DNA of 64,000 bases from Lycorma delicatula (GCF_047948215.1 NC_134467.1:34501020-34565019); one strand, 5' to 3'; positions 24,345-36,300 are shown, numbered from the stretch's first letter. Notes: generated from the sequence alone by a model not told the origin. Program-made: numbers and translations.

Positions 24345-26111
24345 TTTGATTCAATATTGTTATTTTTATTTTATTTCGATTCATTGTTTATTTTTTTATT
24401 TTATTTTATTTTATTATTTTCATTTATATTATAGCGTTTTGTATTATACTTTATTATTTTTACTGCGATGTGTAAATATTTATTTATTTATATTTTTAAT
24501 AAAAATAATTCTCGTAATATTTACACATGAATGAATATTACATATTACATTATATATCAATAAAAAATATGTATTTACATTTTATTTAAAAATTGTTCTT
24601 TTACGTAAACAAATTCATTTTATTAATAATGTAGTCCTTATTTATTTATTTTAGATATAATTTAGTTAAATGCATACGTAAAGAAACAAATCATCGATTA
24701 ATGTCATTATTTTACACTGAACTGTAAAGTTTTTTTTATGTCATTGTACACTTACATGTTTAATCGATTAACACAAAAAATAAAAATAAAAATAGAAAAA
24801 TTATTCACACACTGGTAATATTTTACGTCTCACAACCATTTTTTTTTTTTATAAATGATTCAAGTTTTATACATTCATAAATATTTAATAATAAATTCTA
24901 ATTTCATTCAACTAGACACAATATAAAATGTTTATTTTTACAAATAGAAAAAAAAAATCACTCAAAAGTAATGTTTTTGTAATATAATTAATATTTTAAC
25001 GTAATCAAATAAAATATAGCTATTGTCTATAAAATATTTTAATTGTTCAATTTTTTTTTTACAACTCACAGATGTCACTTTTACATTTTATTTCAATAAA
25101 ACACTCACAAAAGTTCTCCTTAAATATATTTATAAAATATCTGATAAATCAAAATTAATTTTCTTTATATAACTGTTCATAATGATAATGAACTGAACTG
25201 GTTTGTCATCTAAAAAAATATAAAATAACACATTAATATTTAATTAAAAATAAATATAAATTATTTTTAAAACATAACCACGGAGTTTGTTAGAACTTCA
25301 TCGGTAAGAGGCGACGAAGTCAACGAACTACGTTTACACTTCTAAACATGACCAAATCTAAAAGTTAAATGAAAATGAGGAAAAAAAATAAGCGTGAAAA
25401 TATTATATTTCAGTTCAATTTGAATTTTTAATAAAAAATACTTTCAAAAATTCCTCGAATTTTGTTAGACAACGTTTTTTTTTTCTATTTGATGAACCGC
25501 GGGCCTCGAATATGTCATTTTATTCATTTTTTTAATGTACCTTTATGAATTGTGCTGCTAGATAGCAGCACTTGATAGTACTAGGAAGCGTACAAAAATT
25601 TGATAACGCACATGAAATCATAAAATTTAAAAGAAAATATACTACAGCTTATTTTAATAGTAATTGCTGTTACGTAAATGACAGTACTGAAGATGAAACA
25701 AATTTTCTTAATTTCCATCACTTCTTTAAAAATAAAAAAATAAAAAATTAGTTTACAAGAGTTTATATTAGTTTCATTTAAAAGGAAAAATAAAACAGAA
25801 ATAAATTCCATTCGTAAAATCGAATTTAACGATAAAATTCGAGGGTTACACTTACAAAGTAATATACAAGTTTCCATTATACTAGTTTTATTAAAAATGG
25901 AAAAATATGATATGAAGTGAATGATTTGACTATCAACAAAAAAAAAAATTGGCCGTGAAATTCAATTTATTTTTTCTTAGACAATAAATTTTAATAAGAA
26001 ATCTATAAGATAACAAATTTGTAATTCATAAAAAAAATGATCTAACAAAATGGAATGATATCCAAAAGAATTACAATGAAATTGTAAACCCTACGGTAAG
26101 AGTCTCGCAGA
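24345..26111. other. AT-rich upstream region of the receptor exon, no gene seen
   Basis: Immediately upstream of the receptor exon the sequence is T/A-rich on both strands (on the plus strand 24350-24520 is mostly T) and could hold 5' untranslated sequence or promoter, but I cannot identify a start site or an upstream splice acceptor. Open frames of 87-98 codons at 24271-24534 and 25877-25581 are Phe/Leu/Ile low-complexity. No transposon is recognised here, unusual for this window. Confidence 0.45.
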
Positions 26112-26125
26112 TTTCATTTCTTCCG

Positions 26126-26419
26126 ACCCACCGGGTTGATCTAGTGGTGAACGCGTCTTCCCAAATCAGCTGATTTGGAAGTCGAGAGTTTCAGCGTTCA
26201 AGTCCTAGTTATTTTTACACGGATTTGAATAGTAGATCGTGGATACCGGTGTTCTTTGGTGGTTGGGTTTCAATTAACCACACATCTCAGGAATGGTCGA
26301 ACTGAGAATGTACAAGACTACACTTCATTTACACTCATACATATCATCCTCATTCATCCTCTGAAGAATTATCTAAACGGTAGTTACCGGAGGCTAAACA
26401 GGAAAAAGAAAGAAAAGAA
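26126..26419 (+). mobile_element. SINE-B3, full length with 13-bp target duplication
   Basis: The cleanest SINE-B: A box in 'gggttgatctagtggtgaac' (26132-26151), palindrome 'aaatcagctgattt' (26163-26176) and B box 'cgttcaagtcc' (26192-26202). The body is about 190 bases and the tail 'cggaggctaaacagg' is followed by GAAA-rich sequence. Perfect direct repeats 'ttcatttcttccg' flank it (26113-26125 and 26420-26432). Length is 294 bp. Used here as the reference for the family. Confidence 0.9.
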
Positions 26420-26432
26420 TTCATTTCTTCCG

Positions 26433-26705
26433 CTCAAAAATCAATAATTTCTGTAATATAAATAAAATTATTTTTAACAAATCATCACTGTTATCGAAAA
26501 AGAAAGACACTACATTTTTATTATCAAGATATCTGTTATTAATTTAGAATTTTCTTTAAAAAATATACATGCTAAATATATGTAATAGACAATAAATATA
26601 CAATAATAGATGAAAACAATGTTTAAGCGTTCCATATAAACAAAAAAAAAAAAATAATAATAATTCTTACCAGTCCAATTTCATTTATATGAATACATAT
26701 CACAC
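26433..26705. other. Spacer, no gene seen
   Basis: AT-rich DNA between SINE-B3 and LINE-A4 with an A-run at 26642-26653. Nothing recognised. Confidence 0.5.
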
Positions 26706-27720
26706 TTAAATTAGGGTTCAAATACAGAGATAGAAGAACAATTGCTAACATGTACAGGAACCAAACAGCAACAGTATTAATTGAAGAACATAAGAAAGAA
26801 GCCGTAATAAGAAAGGGAGTCCGACAAGGATGTTCCCTATCTCCGTTACTTTTTAATCTTTACATGGAACTAGCAGATAATGATGTTAAAGAACAATTTA
26901 GATTCGGAGTAACAGTACAAGGTGAAAAGATAAAGATGCTACGATTTGCTGATGATATAGTAATTCTAGCCGAGAGTAAAAAGGATTTAGAAGAAACAAT
27001 GAACGGCGTAGATGAAGTCCTACGGAAGAACTATCGCATGAAATTAAACAAGAACAAAACAAACGTAATGAAATGTAGTAGAAATAACAAAGATGGACCA
27101 CTGAATGTGAAAATAGGAGGAGAAAAGATTATGGAGGTAGAAGAGTTTTGTTATTTGGGAAGTAGAATTACTAAAGATGGACGAAGCAGGAGCGATATAA
27201 AATGCCAAATAGCACAAGCTAAACGAGCCTTCAGTAAGAAATATAATTTGTTTACATCAAAAATTAATTTAAATGTCAGGAAAAGATTTTTGAAAGTGTA
27301 CGTTTGGAGTGTCGCTTTATATGGAAGTGAAACTTGGACGATCGGAGTATCTGAGAGGAAACGATTAGAAGCCTTTGAAATGTGGTGCTATAGGAGAATG
27401 TTAAAAATCAGATGGGTGGATAAAGTGACAAATGAAGAGGTATTGCGGCAAATAGATGAAGAAAAAAGCATTTGGAAAAACATAGTTCATAGAAGAGACA
27501 GACTTATAGGCCACATACTAAGGCATCCTGGAATAGTCGCTCTAATATTGGAAGGACAGGTAGAAGGGAAAAATTGTGTAGGCAGGTCACATTTGGAATA
27601 TGTAAAACAAATTTTTAGGGATGTAGGATGTTGAGAGTATACTGAAATGAAACGACTAGCACTAGATATGGAATCTTGGAGAGCTGCATCAAACCAGTCA
27701 AATGACTGAAGACAAAAAAA
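26706..27720 (+). mobile_element. LINE-A copy 4, 5'-truncated, one long frame
   Basis: Starts within the RT domain ('ttagggttcaaatacagaga') and runs to the 3' hairpin and poly-A. The frame 26750-27634 (294 codons) is uninterrupted. It has GVRQGCSLSPLLFNLYMEL, the FADD catalytic motif, 'KINLNVRKRFLKVYVWSVAL', the WT.GVSE region and the RRMLKIRWVDKVTNEEVL block. It then meets a stop ('ggatgttgaga', where other copies read 'ggatgtagaggg') shortly before the usual end. Imperfect 11-bp repeats 'atatcacactt' and 'atattacattt' flank it. It lacks the endonuclease and the first half of the RT, so it is not autonomous. Confidence 0.92.
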
Positions 27721-28311
27721 AAATATTACATTTACAGAAATAATACAATTCATATGATTATTAGTTGTTTAATACATGAAATCGGCCCGGTAAGAGTTTT
27801 TTTTCTTATTACGTGGAAAGCTTAAACACTGTTTATTTTTTATTATTATAAATATATATATCTATTTTCTATTACATATATTTAACATGTATTTTTTTTA
27901 TGGAAAATTCTAAATTAATAACAGATTTTGATAATAGAAATGTAGTAGTGTCTTACTTTTTTAATATCAGTCTCATTTTGTTAAAATCATTTTTTTTTTA
28001 TATTACAGAAATTCTTGTTAAGAAATATTTGAGAGACTTTTACCCTACGGTTTACAATTTCCTTGTAATTTATTTTTATTTAACTTTCTTCTTGTTATTC
28101 AATAACTTTGAAAAAAAATATTAATGAAAAAGATAACCATATTTTATTTACTAATTATTTATCTATCGATTGTTTACTGTAACCATTTTTCCAGCTATTA
28201 TCGCGTCCGGGTGTGTATGTGTATTAAATTACTGCTATTGGCATGTCAGGCCTGCTAATTGTTACAGATGTAGTTCAATTTAAAGTGAAAATGTACCGGT
28301 AAATATGTAAT
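27721..28311. other. No gene seen
   Basis: AT-rich spacer. A 74-codon frame at 27900-28124 is Phe/Leu/Ile-rich low-complexity and has no family resemblance. Confidence 0.5.
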
Positions 28312-28485
28312 CTGAAACAGACTCATGTAGACCACTTCTGACGTGTGGTTAATTGAAACATAACCACCAAACGCACCCCAGTATCCACGGTCTAGCATTC
28401 TAATCAATCTATAAAATTAATTGACTTTAGTAGGACTCGAATCTTAAAAAAGACGTCTTAAAAAATCAGCTGATTTTAGATTGAT
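28312..28485 (-). mobile_element. SINE-B4, partial
   Basis: The middle and head-proximal part of SINE-B in minus orientation ('acgtgtggttaattgaaac', 'tatccacggtctag'), ending near 'aaaatcagctgatttta'. The tRNA-like head and the 3' end are lost. Confidence 0.8.
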
Positions 28486-28624
28486 AAATTTAATCTATGG
28501 CGCAAGTTAATTACTTATATCATATTAATCTATGAAATTAAATTTTGCCAATTTAGAACTTTTTTAAAAATTAAAAAAAATATAATAAAAAATAACCTAC
28601 TTGATTATGAGTAACCCTATTTTT

Positions 28625-28924
28625 ACTTTTTGTTTTTTTCCTGTTTAACCTCCGGGAATCACCATCAGGTATTACATCAGGGTATGAATGAGGATAATAT
28701 GTATGAGTATAAGTGAAGTGCAGTCTTGTACAGTCTCAGGATGACGACTACCAAGATGTGGAGTTAATTGAAACACAACCACCAAAGAACACCGATATCC
28801 ACGATCTAGTATTCAAATCCGTGTAAAAATAACTCCGTTTACTAGGATATAAATGTTGGAACTCTCGACTTACAAATCAGGAGATTTGCGAAAACGCGTT
28901 CACCACTAGACCAACCCGGCGGGT
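28625..28924 (-). mobile_element. SINE-B5, full length
   Basis: Complete SINE-B on the minus strand, from the T-rich tail at the left to 'ctagaccaacccggcggg' at the right. Direct repeats 'taaccctatttt' (28612 onward) and 'taaccctacttt' (28925 onward) flank it. SINE-A3 lies immediately beyond the right-hand repeat. Confidence 0.87.
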
Positions 28925-28938
28925 TAACCCTACTTTTT

Positions 28939-29094
28939 CTTTATTTTACTTCCGGAACCAGTATTAGTTATTGCTTTAGACGATGAGATGAAGGATTTGT
29001 AACGTGTGTGAAAATGCCAAGCCTAACCGGGGATTTGAACCCGGGACCTCTAGACGAAAAGTCACGAGGCTCCCACTCGCGCCATGGAGGCGGA
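28939..29094 (-). mobile_element. SINE-A3
   Basis: Minus-strand SINE-A. The tail ('acttccggaaccagtatt') is on the left, the B-box complement 'ggatttgaacccggga' at 29033-29048 and the A-box region 'cgaggctcccactcgc' on the right. Adjacent to SINE-B5, giving a two-SINE cluster. Confidence 0.87.
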
Positions 29095-29332
29095 AAAATT
29101 TATTTATTTTCTGGTCCGGAGAGTATTTTAAAATTTTTCTGTACTTTATGGATTTATTTTTTTCTGTTAAACTTTACTCATTGTTTTTCGATTAATTTGG
29201 TAATTTTATAATAAAACTACATAAAATCCATTTAAATGTTCTTAGGCGTAATTATTTCATTACATATAAATTGTTTATTTTGAAAAAATTACATCAAAAA
29301 ATAAAAACAAAAAAAAACGTGTTCTATATAAA

Positions 29333-30024
29333 TCTATATAAATAAAAATATAAACGTTCATTTGTTCAAAATCTTAAATCACCGAAAGTTCTTCACCGAC
29401 TACTTTGTCATTTTTACACAACAATGCATTCGAACACGCGCGTATTTCTACGTAACTAATATTTATATTCCTAAGATGTCACACCTGTGACAGGTAAACA
29501 CCTGTTACATGCTCTGTTTAAAAAAACAGCGTTATCTGTTTGACGTAAAAGCAACACATGCTATATTAAATATTTTACGATTCCATTTCAATTTTTCCGA
29601 TATGTGTGTCCGCTATAGATTAAAAAACTACTGGACCTATCTACGCGCGGGGAAAAAGGAAAAAAGAGAAAATACGAATAGAGAAAAATCGAAAAAGGTA
29701 AAAGGGAAAAAAGGGGAAAACCGCGAAAAGGGAAAAAACTGGGAAAGAAAAAGGAAAGTGGGTGGGAAATTGGGGAAAATAAATGTGGAAAGGGAAAGGG
29801 AATATGGTAAAAATGAAAATTGGAAATGGGAAAGGTAAAATGAGGAAATCGGGTAAAGGAAAACGGGAAAAGGAAGAACGGGTAAAAGGGAGAAAGGAAA
29901 GGTTCAATTTTGTGAAGTTCCGTAATGTTCATTTTGTTAATGTTTATCAAACTTTCAATTGTGGTCATTTAATCTAAATATATACTCAAATCTAGCAATA
30001 GCGAAGCACTGTCGGATCTGCTAG
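29333..30024 (+). mobile_element. Helitron-like non-autonomous element E4
   Basis: Full-length plus-strand copy. It begins TCTATATAAATAAAAAT after an A and ends '...gtcggatctgctag' before a T. It contains 'aaactactggacc' and a long purine-rich tract (29650-29905), the complement of the pyrimidine tract of E1-E3. The subterminal hairpin lies about 12 bases before CTAG (around 29994-30011). No target duplication is seen, as expected for Helitrons. Lys/Glu-rich and Phe/Pro-rich frames inside are artefacts of the purine tract. Confidence 0.75.
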
Positions 30025-30477
30025 TTTTAGTATAAATAATTAAAAATCAGTTATATTAAAAACTATAACAATTGATTAAATTTGTAAATGGTTTACTTTA
30101 AAAATTAGAATAAAATTAAAAATATTAATAAAATTAATTATTGATGGAATTTTAAGTTATTTACTAATCGTATAAAATTGAAATATTGCAAGTCACATTC
30201 TTATAAAACAATTAGGGCACCTTAACTTATTTGGCAATCACTTTACTACAACTGATGTATATCGTCTACATTTCCACAAAACATTTTATCAAATTTTTAT
30301 TTAAAACTTATTTAACATCACATAATTATTACGTATTAATATTTTTGTCCAAAATTAAATTAAAAAGCGGAAATATTTTCATATTTTAAAACTGATGAAT
30401 ACTTAGAAGTAGATAGATATATAAGTACGAATCTAAGTAATTACAAAATTTCTACTGTATTGTGTGTTTGAATTTTT
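30025..30477. other. AT-rich spacer, no gene seen
   Basis: Non-coding AT-rich DNA between Helitron-like E4 and repeat R copy 1. Nothing recognised. Confidence 0.5.
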
Positions 30478-31025
30478 CACTCCCTGTACGAAGTAAAGGA
30501 AGTATTAAGATCGCAAAAAAACTTGGGTTTTCAGATTTCAACGGAAATATAAATTTTGACCGTCCCTGAATCAATTTTTAATAGTTTTGGCGTAATGTCT
30601 GTACGTATGTATCTCGCATAACTCAAAAACGATTAGCCGTAGGGTGCTGAAATTTTGGAGTTAGGACTTGTTTTGGATTTAGGACGTTTGTTTTGCATCT
30701 TCCTTTTGATTGCAATCGACTTGATAAAAAATGTCATAAAAAGCCCAAAATCCAAAAAAAAGATTTTTGATTTTTTACTTAATACGGTAATAAACCCCCA
30801 TTAAGCGATTTTAAACGGTACATCATAAGTGGTACTTATTTTTATTGGTTCCAGAGTTATAGCCAAATGAAATATTAATTTCTTTTTTCTTTAATCTCCA
30901 AGTTTGAAATAAATCGATCAACGGGGCCCTGAGTTATAAGACAATATACAGGATAACACATATACGAATGTACATACACACAAACGGGAGTCCGTCTGAC
31001 AAAAATAGATTTTTTATTTTTTTCC
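30478..31025. repeat. Repeat R, copy 1
   Basis: Non-coding interspersed repeat sharing long blocks with 56198-56885: 'tgtacgaagtaaa', 'cgattagccgtagg', 'ttgcaatcgacttgat', 'aaaagcccaaaatcca' and 'ttggttccagagtta'. A shorter piece lies at 36225-36300. It has no long open frame. It may be the tail of a DNA transposon, but its ends are not defined here. Confidence 0.8.
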
Positions 31026-31089
31026 TGGGATATATATAAATTATTTAAATTTATTTCTTTTTTTTTTGTTAAATATTTTTGTTTTTAAT

Positions 31090-31314
31090 ATCTGTAAGCT
31101 ATAGAACTTTAAAAAAATGAATTTTTTATCGATTTATATATAAACTTTTCGTTTATATATTGCTTTAGCCGTAAAAGTAAAACTAATATTTATGTTTCTA
31201 AGGTTTAAAACCAATCGATTCAAGAATATTTTTAATTATTGCAGAATATCAAAATCCTACTTCAACTTCAGTTGTAATATTGAATTAAACACATTCACAA
31301 AATCACACACAGAT

Positions 31315-31353
<39 letters not shown>

Positions 31354-31522
31354 TTTAGGGAGAGTGTGAGAGAGTGAGAGAGAGAGAGAGAGAGATTTAA
31401 GTGGTGGACAGGGTGACGAATGAGAAATTGCCATTTTTTCTAAGGATATTTTTTGTTTATTTTTACAAGTAGAATCCGAAAAAGTATAACTAGATACTTC
31501 TAAAATACCATTTTAGAAACAC

Positions 31523-31559
<37 letters not shown>

Positions 31560-32368
31560 ACAAACACAACTAAAATTTGGTGTTTTTATCGAATTATCTA
31601 AGAAAATTTTAGATTCAATTTATTCAAGTATTAAAATCAACTTTGAAAAGATATTATATAAAATTACACCCTTTTTATTATACCACACAAAAAATAAAAA
31701 GTCAATGTTACATAATAATTAACAATTTAAATAAGAAATTATTTAGTTAATTATTATTTATAAACTAGTAATTTATTTTGAACTAAAACTTAAAATTATA
31801 TTTCATTTTTAAATAAAAATATAATCAAAGAAATAAACGCATTAGTTAAATAAAAAAAAAAAATATATACCCATCAAATTAAAACAAGATAATATTTTTA
31901 CTTGCATAAAATAACACAGGCATATTAATTACATCATTAGAACGTTTTTTCACTACCGAAATGCTGTGTGACTCATCATCAACTTGGTTAGTCATACGTC
32001 TTCGTTTATCTCCGCGTAGAATCGGTCATCATCGGTGTATGTGTATGACTAACGTATCGTATAGACTAATATAAATTCCTGCTGTTATACTTGTTTACAG
32101 TTTACATACACACAAACATACGTACGAACGCCACCCGCATACTTAAAAGATTTACAAAAGAATAAATTTATAATATAATGACTAATTATAATAATTCCAG
32201 TTAAATTAGAATATTAAACAAAATTTCAAAAACAACATTTATTTCATTTGTAAATACATATACATATTTATTGTCATTTAATTCCAAAAAAAATATTATC
32301 TAAATAAACAATTAGTTTTTAAAATTATGACAGCAAAAATGAATAGTTACTTTAATATTTATAGTAGT

Positions 32369-32402
<34 letters not shown>

Positions 32403-33070
32403 TAAGGATCTCATAAGTTAAACGATAACCACTATAAATATCCATTAAATAACTGTCCATGTTCGGTTATGAGATAACTGAATAAATTTATATAATAAAT
32501 AATTCTAAATTTATAAATATAATCTAACCAAACTTAACGTGAGCTTGCTAACCTTCGCTCACTAGTCAAGGTTAGCGAGCGAAGCGAGCGTACGTTAAGT
32601 ATGGTGGGTCTAATATATTTATTTATTTATCTCATAACCGATTATGGAAAAATATTTATTGTGATGGTTGTGTAACACGTGAGACGGCCCGAAAATAATT
32701 TTATAACAATTTTTAAATAAACAATTTAAATTCAAAATTTATTAAATATATTTACAATGTAGAGAATAAAAAGTTAGTTATGCTTAAAAAAAAAAAAAAA
32801 ATTATATATTAATCCCAAAATAACGAAAACTCACACCGGTAAACAATTTTCATTAAAACTTTTGTAATATAAACCACCTGTTATAATTATGGAAAGGATT
32901 GCCACAAATCAGCTATTGTTACAAAATTTAAAATGATACTAACCTAGATTCCAAACTGATTGTAGTTTTTTCAACTAAATAGATTTAAACTCGTCTATTA
33001 TTAGAGTGTAGATGATATTCTGTGGCTTTTTTCCTCTCTGATGGCATAATTGGATTCTCTATCGAGTAAA
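31090..33070. repeat. Duplicated unit B, copy 2
   Basis: Collinear, diverged copy of 1250-3130 in the same orientation. It contains its own (GA)n microsatellite (31320-31395), an (AT)n run (31525-31555), a 30-base T-run (32370-32399) and the MITE 32427-32669, which is absent from copy 1. A 61-codon frame across the GA repeat is low-complexity. No gene is seen. Confidence 0.75.
32427..32669. mobile_element. Foldback MITE related to 1586-1982
   Basis: Imperfect inverted arms with the perfect inner stretch 'cggttatgagataa' (32464-32477) and its complement (32627-32640). Inside is a second palindrome built on 'taaccaaacttaacgt', 'gctaaccttcgctc' and 'gagcgaagcgagcg'. The 'aaccaaactta' and 'ggttagcgagcg' words are shared with the MITE at 1586-1982. 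No coding capacity. Confidence 0.7.
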
Positions 33071-33159
33071 ATACATAACAATTAACGTATTATAAAATTT
33101 ATTTGTTTATTTATCAAATTACAAAAAAAAAATATTTTAAATATTTTTCCTAATTATAA

Positions 33160-33238
33160 TTGAATCCGTAGCTGAGTGGTAACGTCTCGGCCTTTCATCC
33201 GGAGGTTCCCGAGTTCAAATACCGGTCAGGTACTTTAT
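33160..33238 (+). mobile_element. SINE-A4, head only
   Basis: tRNA-like head: A box in 'tagctgagtggtaacgtct' (33169-33187) and B box 'gagttcaaataccgg' (33211-33225). The SINE body is missing downstream of the head. Confidence 0.75.
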
Positions 33239-33522
33239 ATACATTTTTATTTATATAGATAATTAACATTTTTTCGTTGATTTTATTCAATGATTCTAAC
33301 TAATGCGCACGCGTATACCGTATTTCATTCGAGCTAGTATGGCGGTACTAGCGGATACTTTAAATCATTTTTTACACATTAAATATTATTTCATTTATTT
33401 AATAAATTCTTCGCGCCGTGGTTCGTGAGGATTGCTGAAATCCATGACAAAATAAACGTTCCATACGTTCGAGAGAAAGTTGGAAAATTATTTTCGAGGT
33501 GTGAGTCCAGGTTGGTTAAGTA

Positions 33523-34833
33523 CAGGTTTATCATAAAAGAATGGTGCGGTTTTAGTAATTAATAAGAAGATTGTAGGGAAATTTCTAGAAGTTATATCAG
33601 TGAAAGCCTCCAACCCAAAAGTTTGTTTATCAGCAGTTGTAACCACAACGTCAGTTCTTGTATTGTTGTTACGGTGAGTTTAGTGAGTTACTATGTTCTC
33701 GGATAAAGACAAAGCAAAGTGTGTTTTATTGATGGGTGAATTAAAATCCGTAATTTTAGTTCGACGTGAATTCGGAAGAGATCCACCACACAAAAACAAC
33801 ATAACACGTTGGTTCAAAGGATTCGAAGAAACCGGATCTGTTAAGAAACAGAAATCAACCGGCAGACCAAGTGTACCAGACGAATCGGTTGAACTAATCG
33901 CCAATTAGAAGTCCTGGGAAGTCCATCCCCCGTCGAAGTGCCAAATTAGGTATTCAAAAATCAACAGTTCACAAAGTTTTACGTAAAAAACTGAAATTAC
34001 ACGCTTATAAAATCCAGATAATGCAGGAATTGAAACCCGATGATGGTGTAAAACGTTACAATTTCGCTGTTGAAATGTCGGACAGAATAAGTGAAAACGA
34101 ATCATTTTTAGATTATATAATTTTTACAGACGAAGCTACATTCCATATGAATGGTTGCGTTAACAGACACAATTCACGAATACGGGGCTCTGAAAACCCA
34201 CACGCAATTATTGAGAAACAACGCGATTCGCCTAAAGTTAATATTTGGTGTGGTGCGATGAAAAATCGTGTAATAGGGCTTTTCTTCTTTGCTGAAAAAA
34301 CAATTAATGGAGTCGTGTATCTTGACATGTTAACCGATTATTGCTTTCCTCAGCCGGATGAAATCGAAAACATTAATCAACTTCATTTCCAACAAGATGG
34401 TGCACCCCCGCACTTCAATGCATCGGTCACGGATGCTTTGAACGAAAAATTTGGAGATCGACAGATAGGCCGGCAAGGACCCATACTTTGGCTTCCAAGG
34501 AGTTCAGACGTGATACCTTGCGACTTTTTCTTGTGGAGGTACATCAAAAGCGTTGTTCATACGCAAAAAATTCGTGACCTAAACCGCTTAAAAAATAGGA
34601 TTAATGAAGCAATGACAACCATTAACGAAGAAATGTTAACTAATGTTTGGAGAGAAGTTTAGTATCGTTTGGACATTTTTCGAGCGACAAGGGCACACAT
34701 ATTGAAATTTATTAATTATGTAAAAAAAATGCTTGAGACGACAAATTTGAAAAATAAAAAACCTAAACTGTAAGTAATTCTGTTTTAATTTAAACCATCT
34801 TCAAAACCGCACCATTCTTTTATGATAACTCTG
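33523..34833 (+). mobile_element. IS630-2: IS630/Tc1-mariner-type transposon, nearly intact
   Basis: Terminal inverted repeats start CAG and share 'ttatcataaaagaatggtgc' on both ends. TA dinucleotides flank at 33521-33522 and 34834-34835, the hallmark of this superfamily. The transposase (about 320 residues) is split by one frameshift near 33908. 33693-33908 is the N-terminal helix-turn-helix region (VRREFGRDPPHKNNITRWFKG). 33910-34662 is the rest, with first catalytic block FTDEATFHMNG, second FQQDGAPPHF and third SSDVIPCDFFLW. From the second Asp to the Asp of SSDV are 36 intervening residues, unlike the 34 of mariner. It binds its own ends and moves by cut-and-paste if active. This copy is disabled by the frameshift. 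Closest in the window to IS630-3. Confidence 0.9.
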
Positions 34834-34835
34834 TA

Positions 34836-35699
34836 TATTAGTTATCTCGCTTTGAATGTGGTAGACAATAGCGAGGACATTATGAGGTTAATAAGGCACG
34901 TTTACTGTTTCATTGCGACTATAAAAACATATGGAAAAACTAAACTAGTTTTCATAATTAACTACAATCTCTATTAACTTACCGTCTTGAAATTTAATAT
35001 TCAACATTTACGGAACAAAATTACTTAATTGTTGTTAATTAATTAATTTAAACTTCAGATCCATTAGTGTAAGTATTGTTGGTGGCGGGGAATAATAATG
35101 TTGAATGGGTAGGTAATTAAATGGATGGGTGAAGTTAATCTATGTGTCTGTCCTGTTAGTTTATTTTGTCTAATTTTTTCCATAACCTGTATTTTAATTA
35201 TATATTATTATTATTATTATTACTATTACTATTATACATTTAGAATAATTTTAGAAATTAGGTATCAGCTAATCTTCTTATTTATTTAATGATAGAACTT
35301 TTTTAGAATTAATAAAAGATTCATTCATCATCAGATTATATATATATCTTCATTTAACAATCAATACCTTCGTAATCTAGTCTAATACATGTTTAACAAA
35401 GCGAAGAATAATTAACACAATATAAACGTAATTCCTATTTGTACCAATTAAACTAGGATTAATTGCTTTGTCTGCCGTACAAAACTTAAACATTCTATCT
35501 GCTTATCTACATAACGTTTGCTGATATTAGAAAACCGCAGTCAAACAAATTTCTATTACACTAGAGGATAATGTTATAGAAAACAAGATAAAATAATTAT
35601 TTTCACCTGAATATAAAATAATATTAACAGAAAAACAGGTTCTTATTTCCCCAAATAATGGTTAATCTTTTACCTTCTGGGTTAATACAACTTTTTTTC
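34836..35699. other. AT-rich DNA, no gene seen
   Basis: Non-coding DNA with an (ATT)n-like patch at 35203-35235 and a (TA)n run near 35336. Nothing recognised. Confidence 0.5.
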
Positions 35700-36065
35700 T
35701 TTTAAACACCCCCAAGACAACCGGTATCGCCGTTAAGCAATACAGCGTTACCTCAGAGTGTCGTGGCAGCAATCTCTTCCCGCCTGGCTAGCACCCTTCT
35801 CGGGCTTTCCCAACTTAACTAGGACACACCGACTTCCTCTTCCGGATAGCCGATATGCCCTTCCGCTAAGGAGCTACCCATCCCGTTCCAGATATGCTTT
35901 TCACACACATCCTTCACTTCGCGACTCACTCATATCTTGAGGGTTCTTTATGCTATCATCGGGAAGTCCTGACCCCCCCACTCTTGAATGTGGTCGAACC
36001 CGAAACCTACGTAAAAATACTACCTCCCTGGCCCTGCACGTCGCCACGCTTCGACGCTTTTCTTT
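35700..36065. other. GC-rich segment of unknown origin
   Basis: About 360 bases of balanced to GC-rich sequence with sharp edges against AT-rich DNA. Frames of 60-68 codons exist on both strands but show no recognisable motif. It could be an untranslated piece of an R1-like LINE or an LTR. Confidence 0.4.
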
Positions 36066-36224
36066 TTTAATTATAACATTCTGTCGCTCAGAAAGACATG
36101 GGTGCATCTCACCATAATTCTCCTATAAAAATAACAGGGCATATATAACTACTATAACTTTCTTCAACAGTAAGTAGATTTATAAAAAATCAGTATTTTT
36201 TTTTTTCGAAAAAAAAAGCCAACT

Positions 36225-36300
36225 TTTTACTTCCTTGAACGAAGTAAAGGATGTATTGTGATCGCGAAATAATAAAAATTTCGCGATAAAATATAAATTT
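36225..36300. repeat. Repeat R, short copy 2
   Basis: 'acttccttgaacgaagtaaa' followed by 'tattgtgatcgcgaaa' matches the start of repeat R at 30478 and 56198. It is truncated after about 75 bases by AT-rich sequence and the LINE-A5 insertion. Confidence 0.7.

Noticed and set aside
24271..24534. 87-codon plus-strand frame opposite the receptor signal peptide
   Set aside because: It is a Phe/Leu/Tyr-rich translation of T-rich DNA antisense to the receptor exon and its upstream region.
31192..31377. Frame ending in Arg-Glu repeats
   Set aside because: Produced by the (GA)n microsatellite within unit B copy 2.
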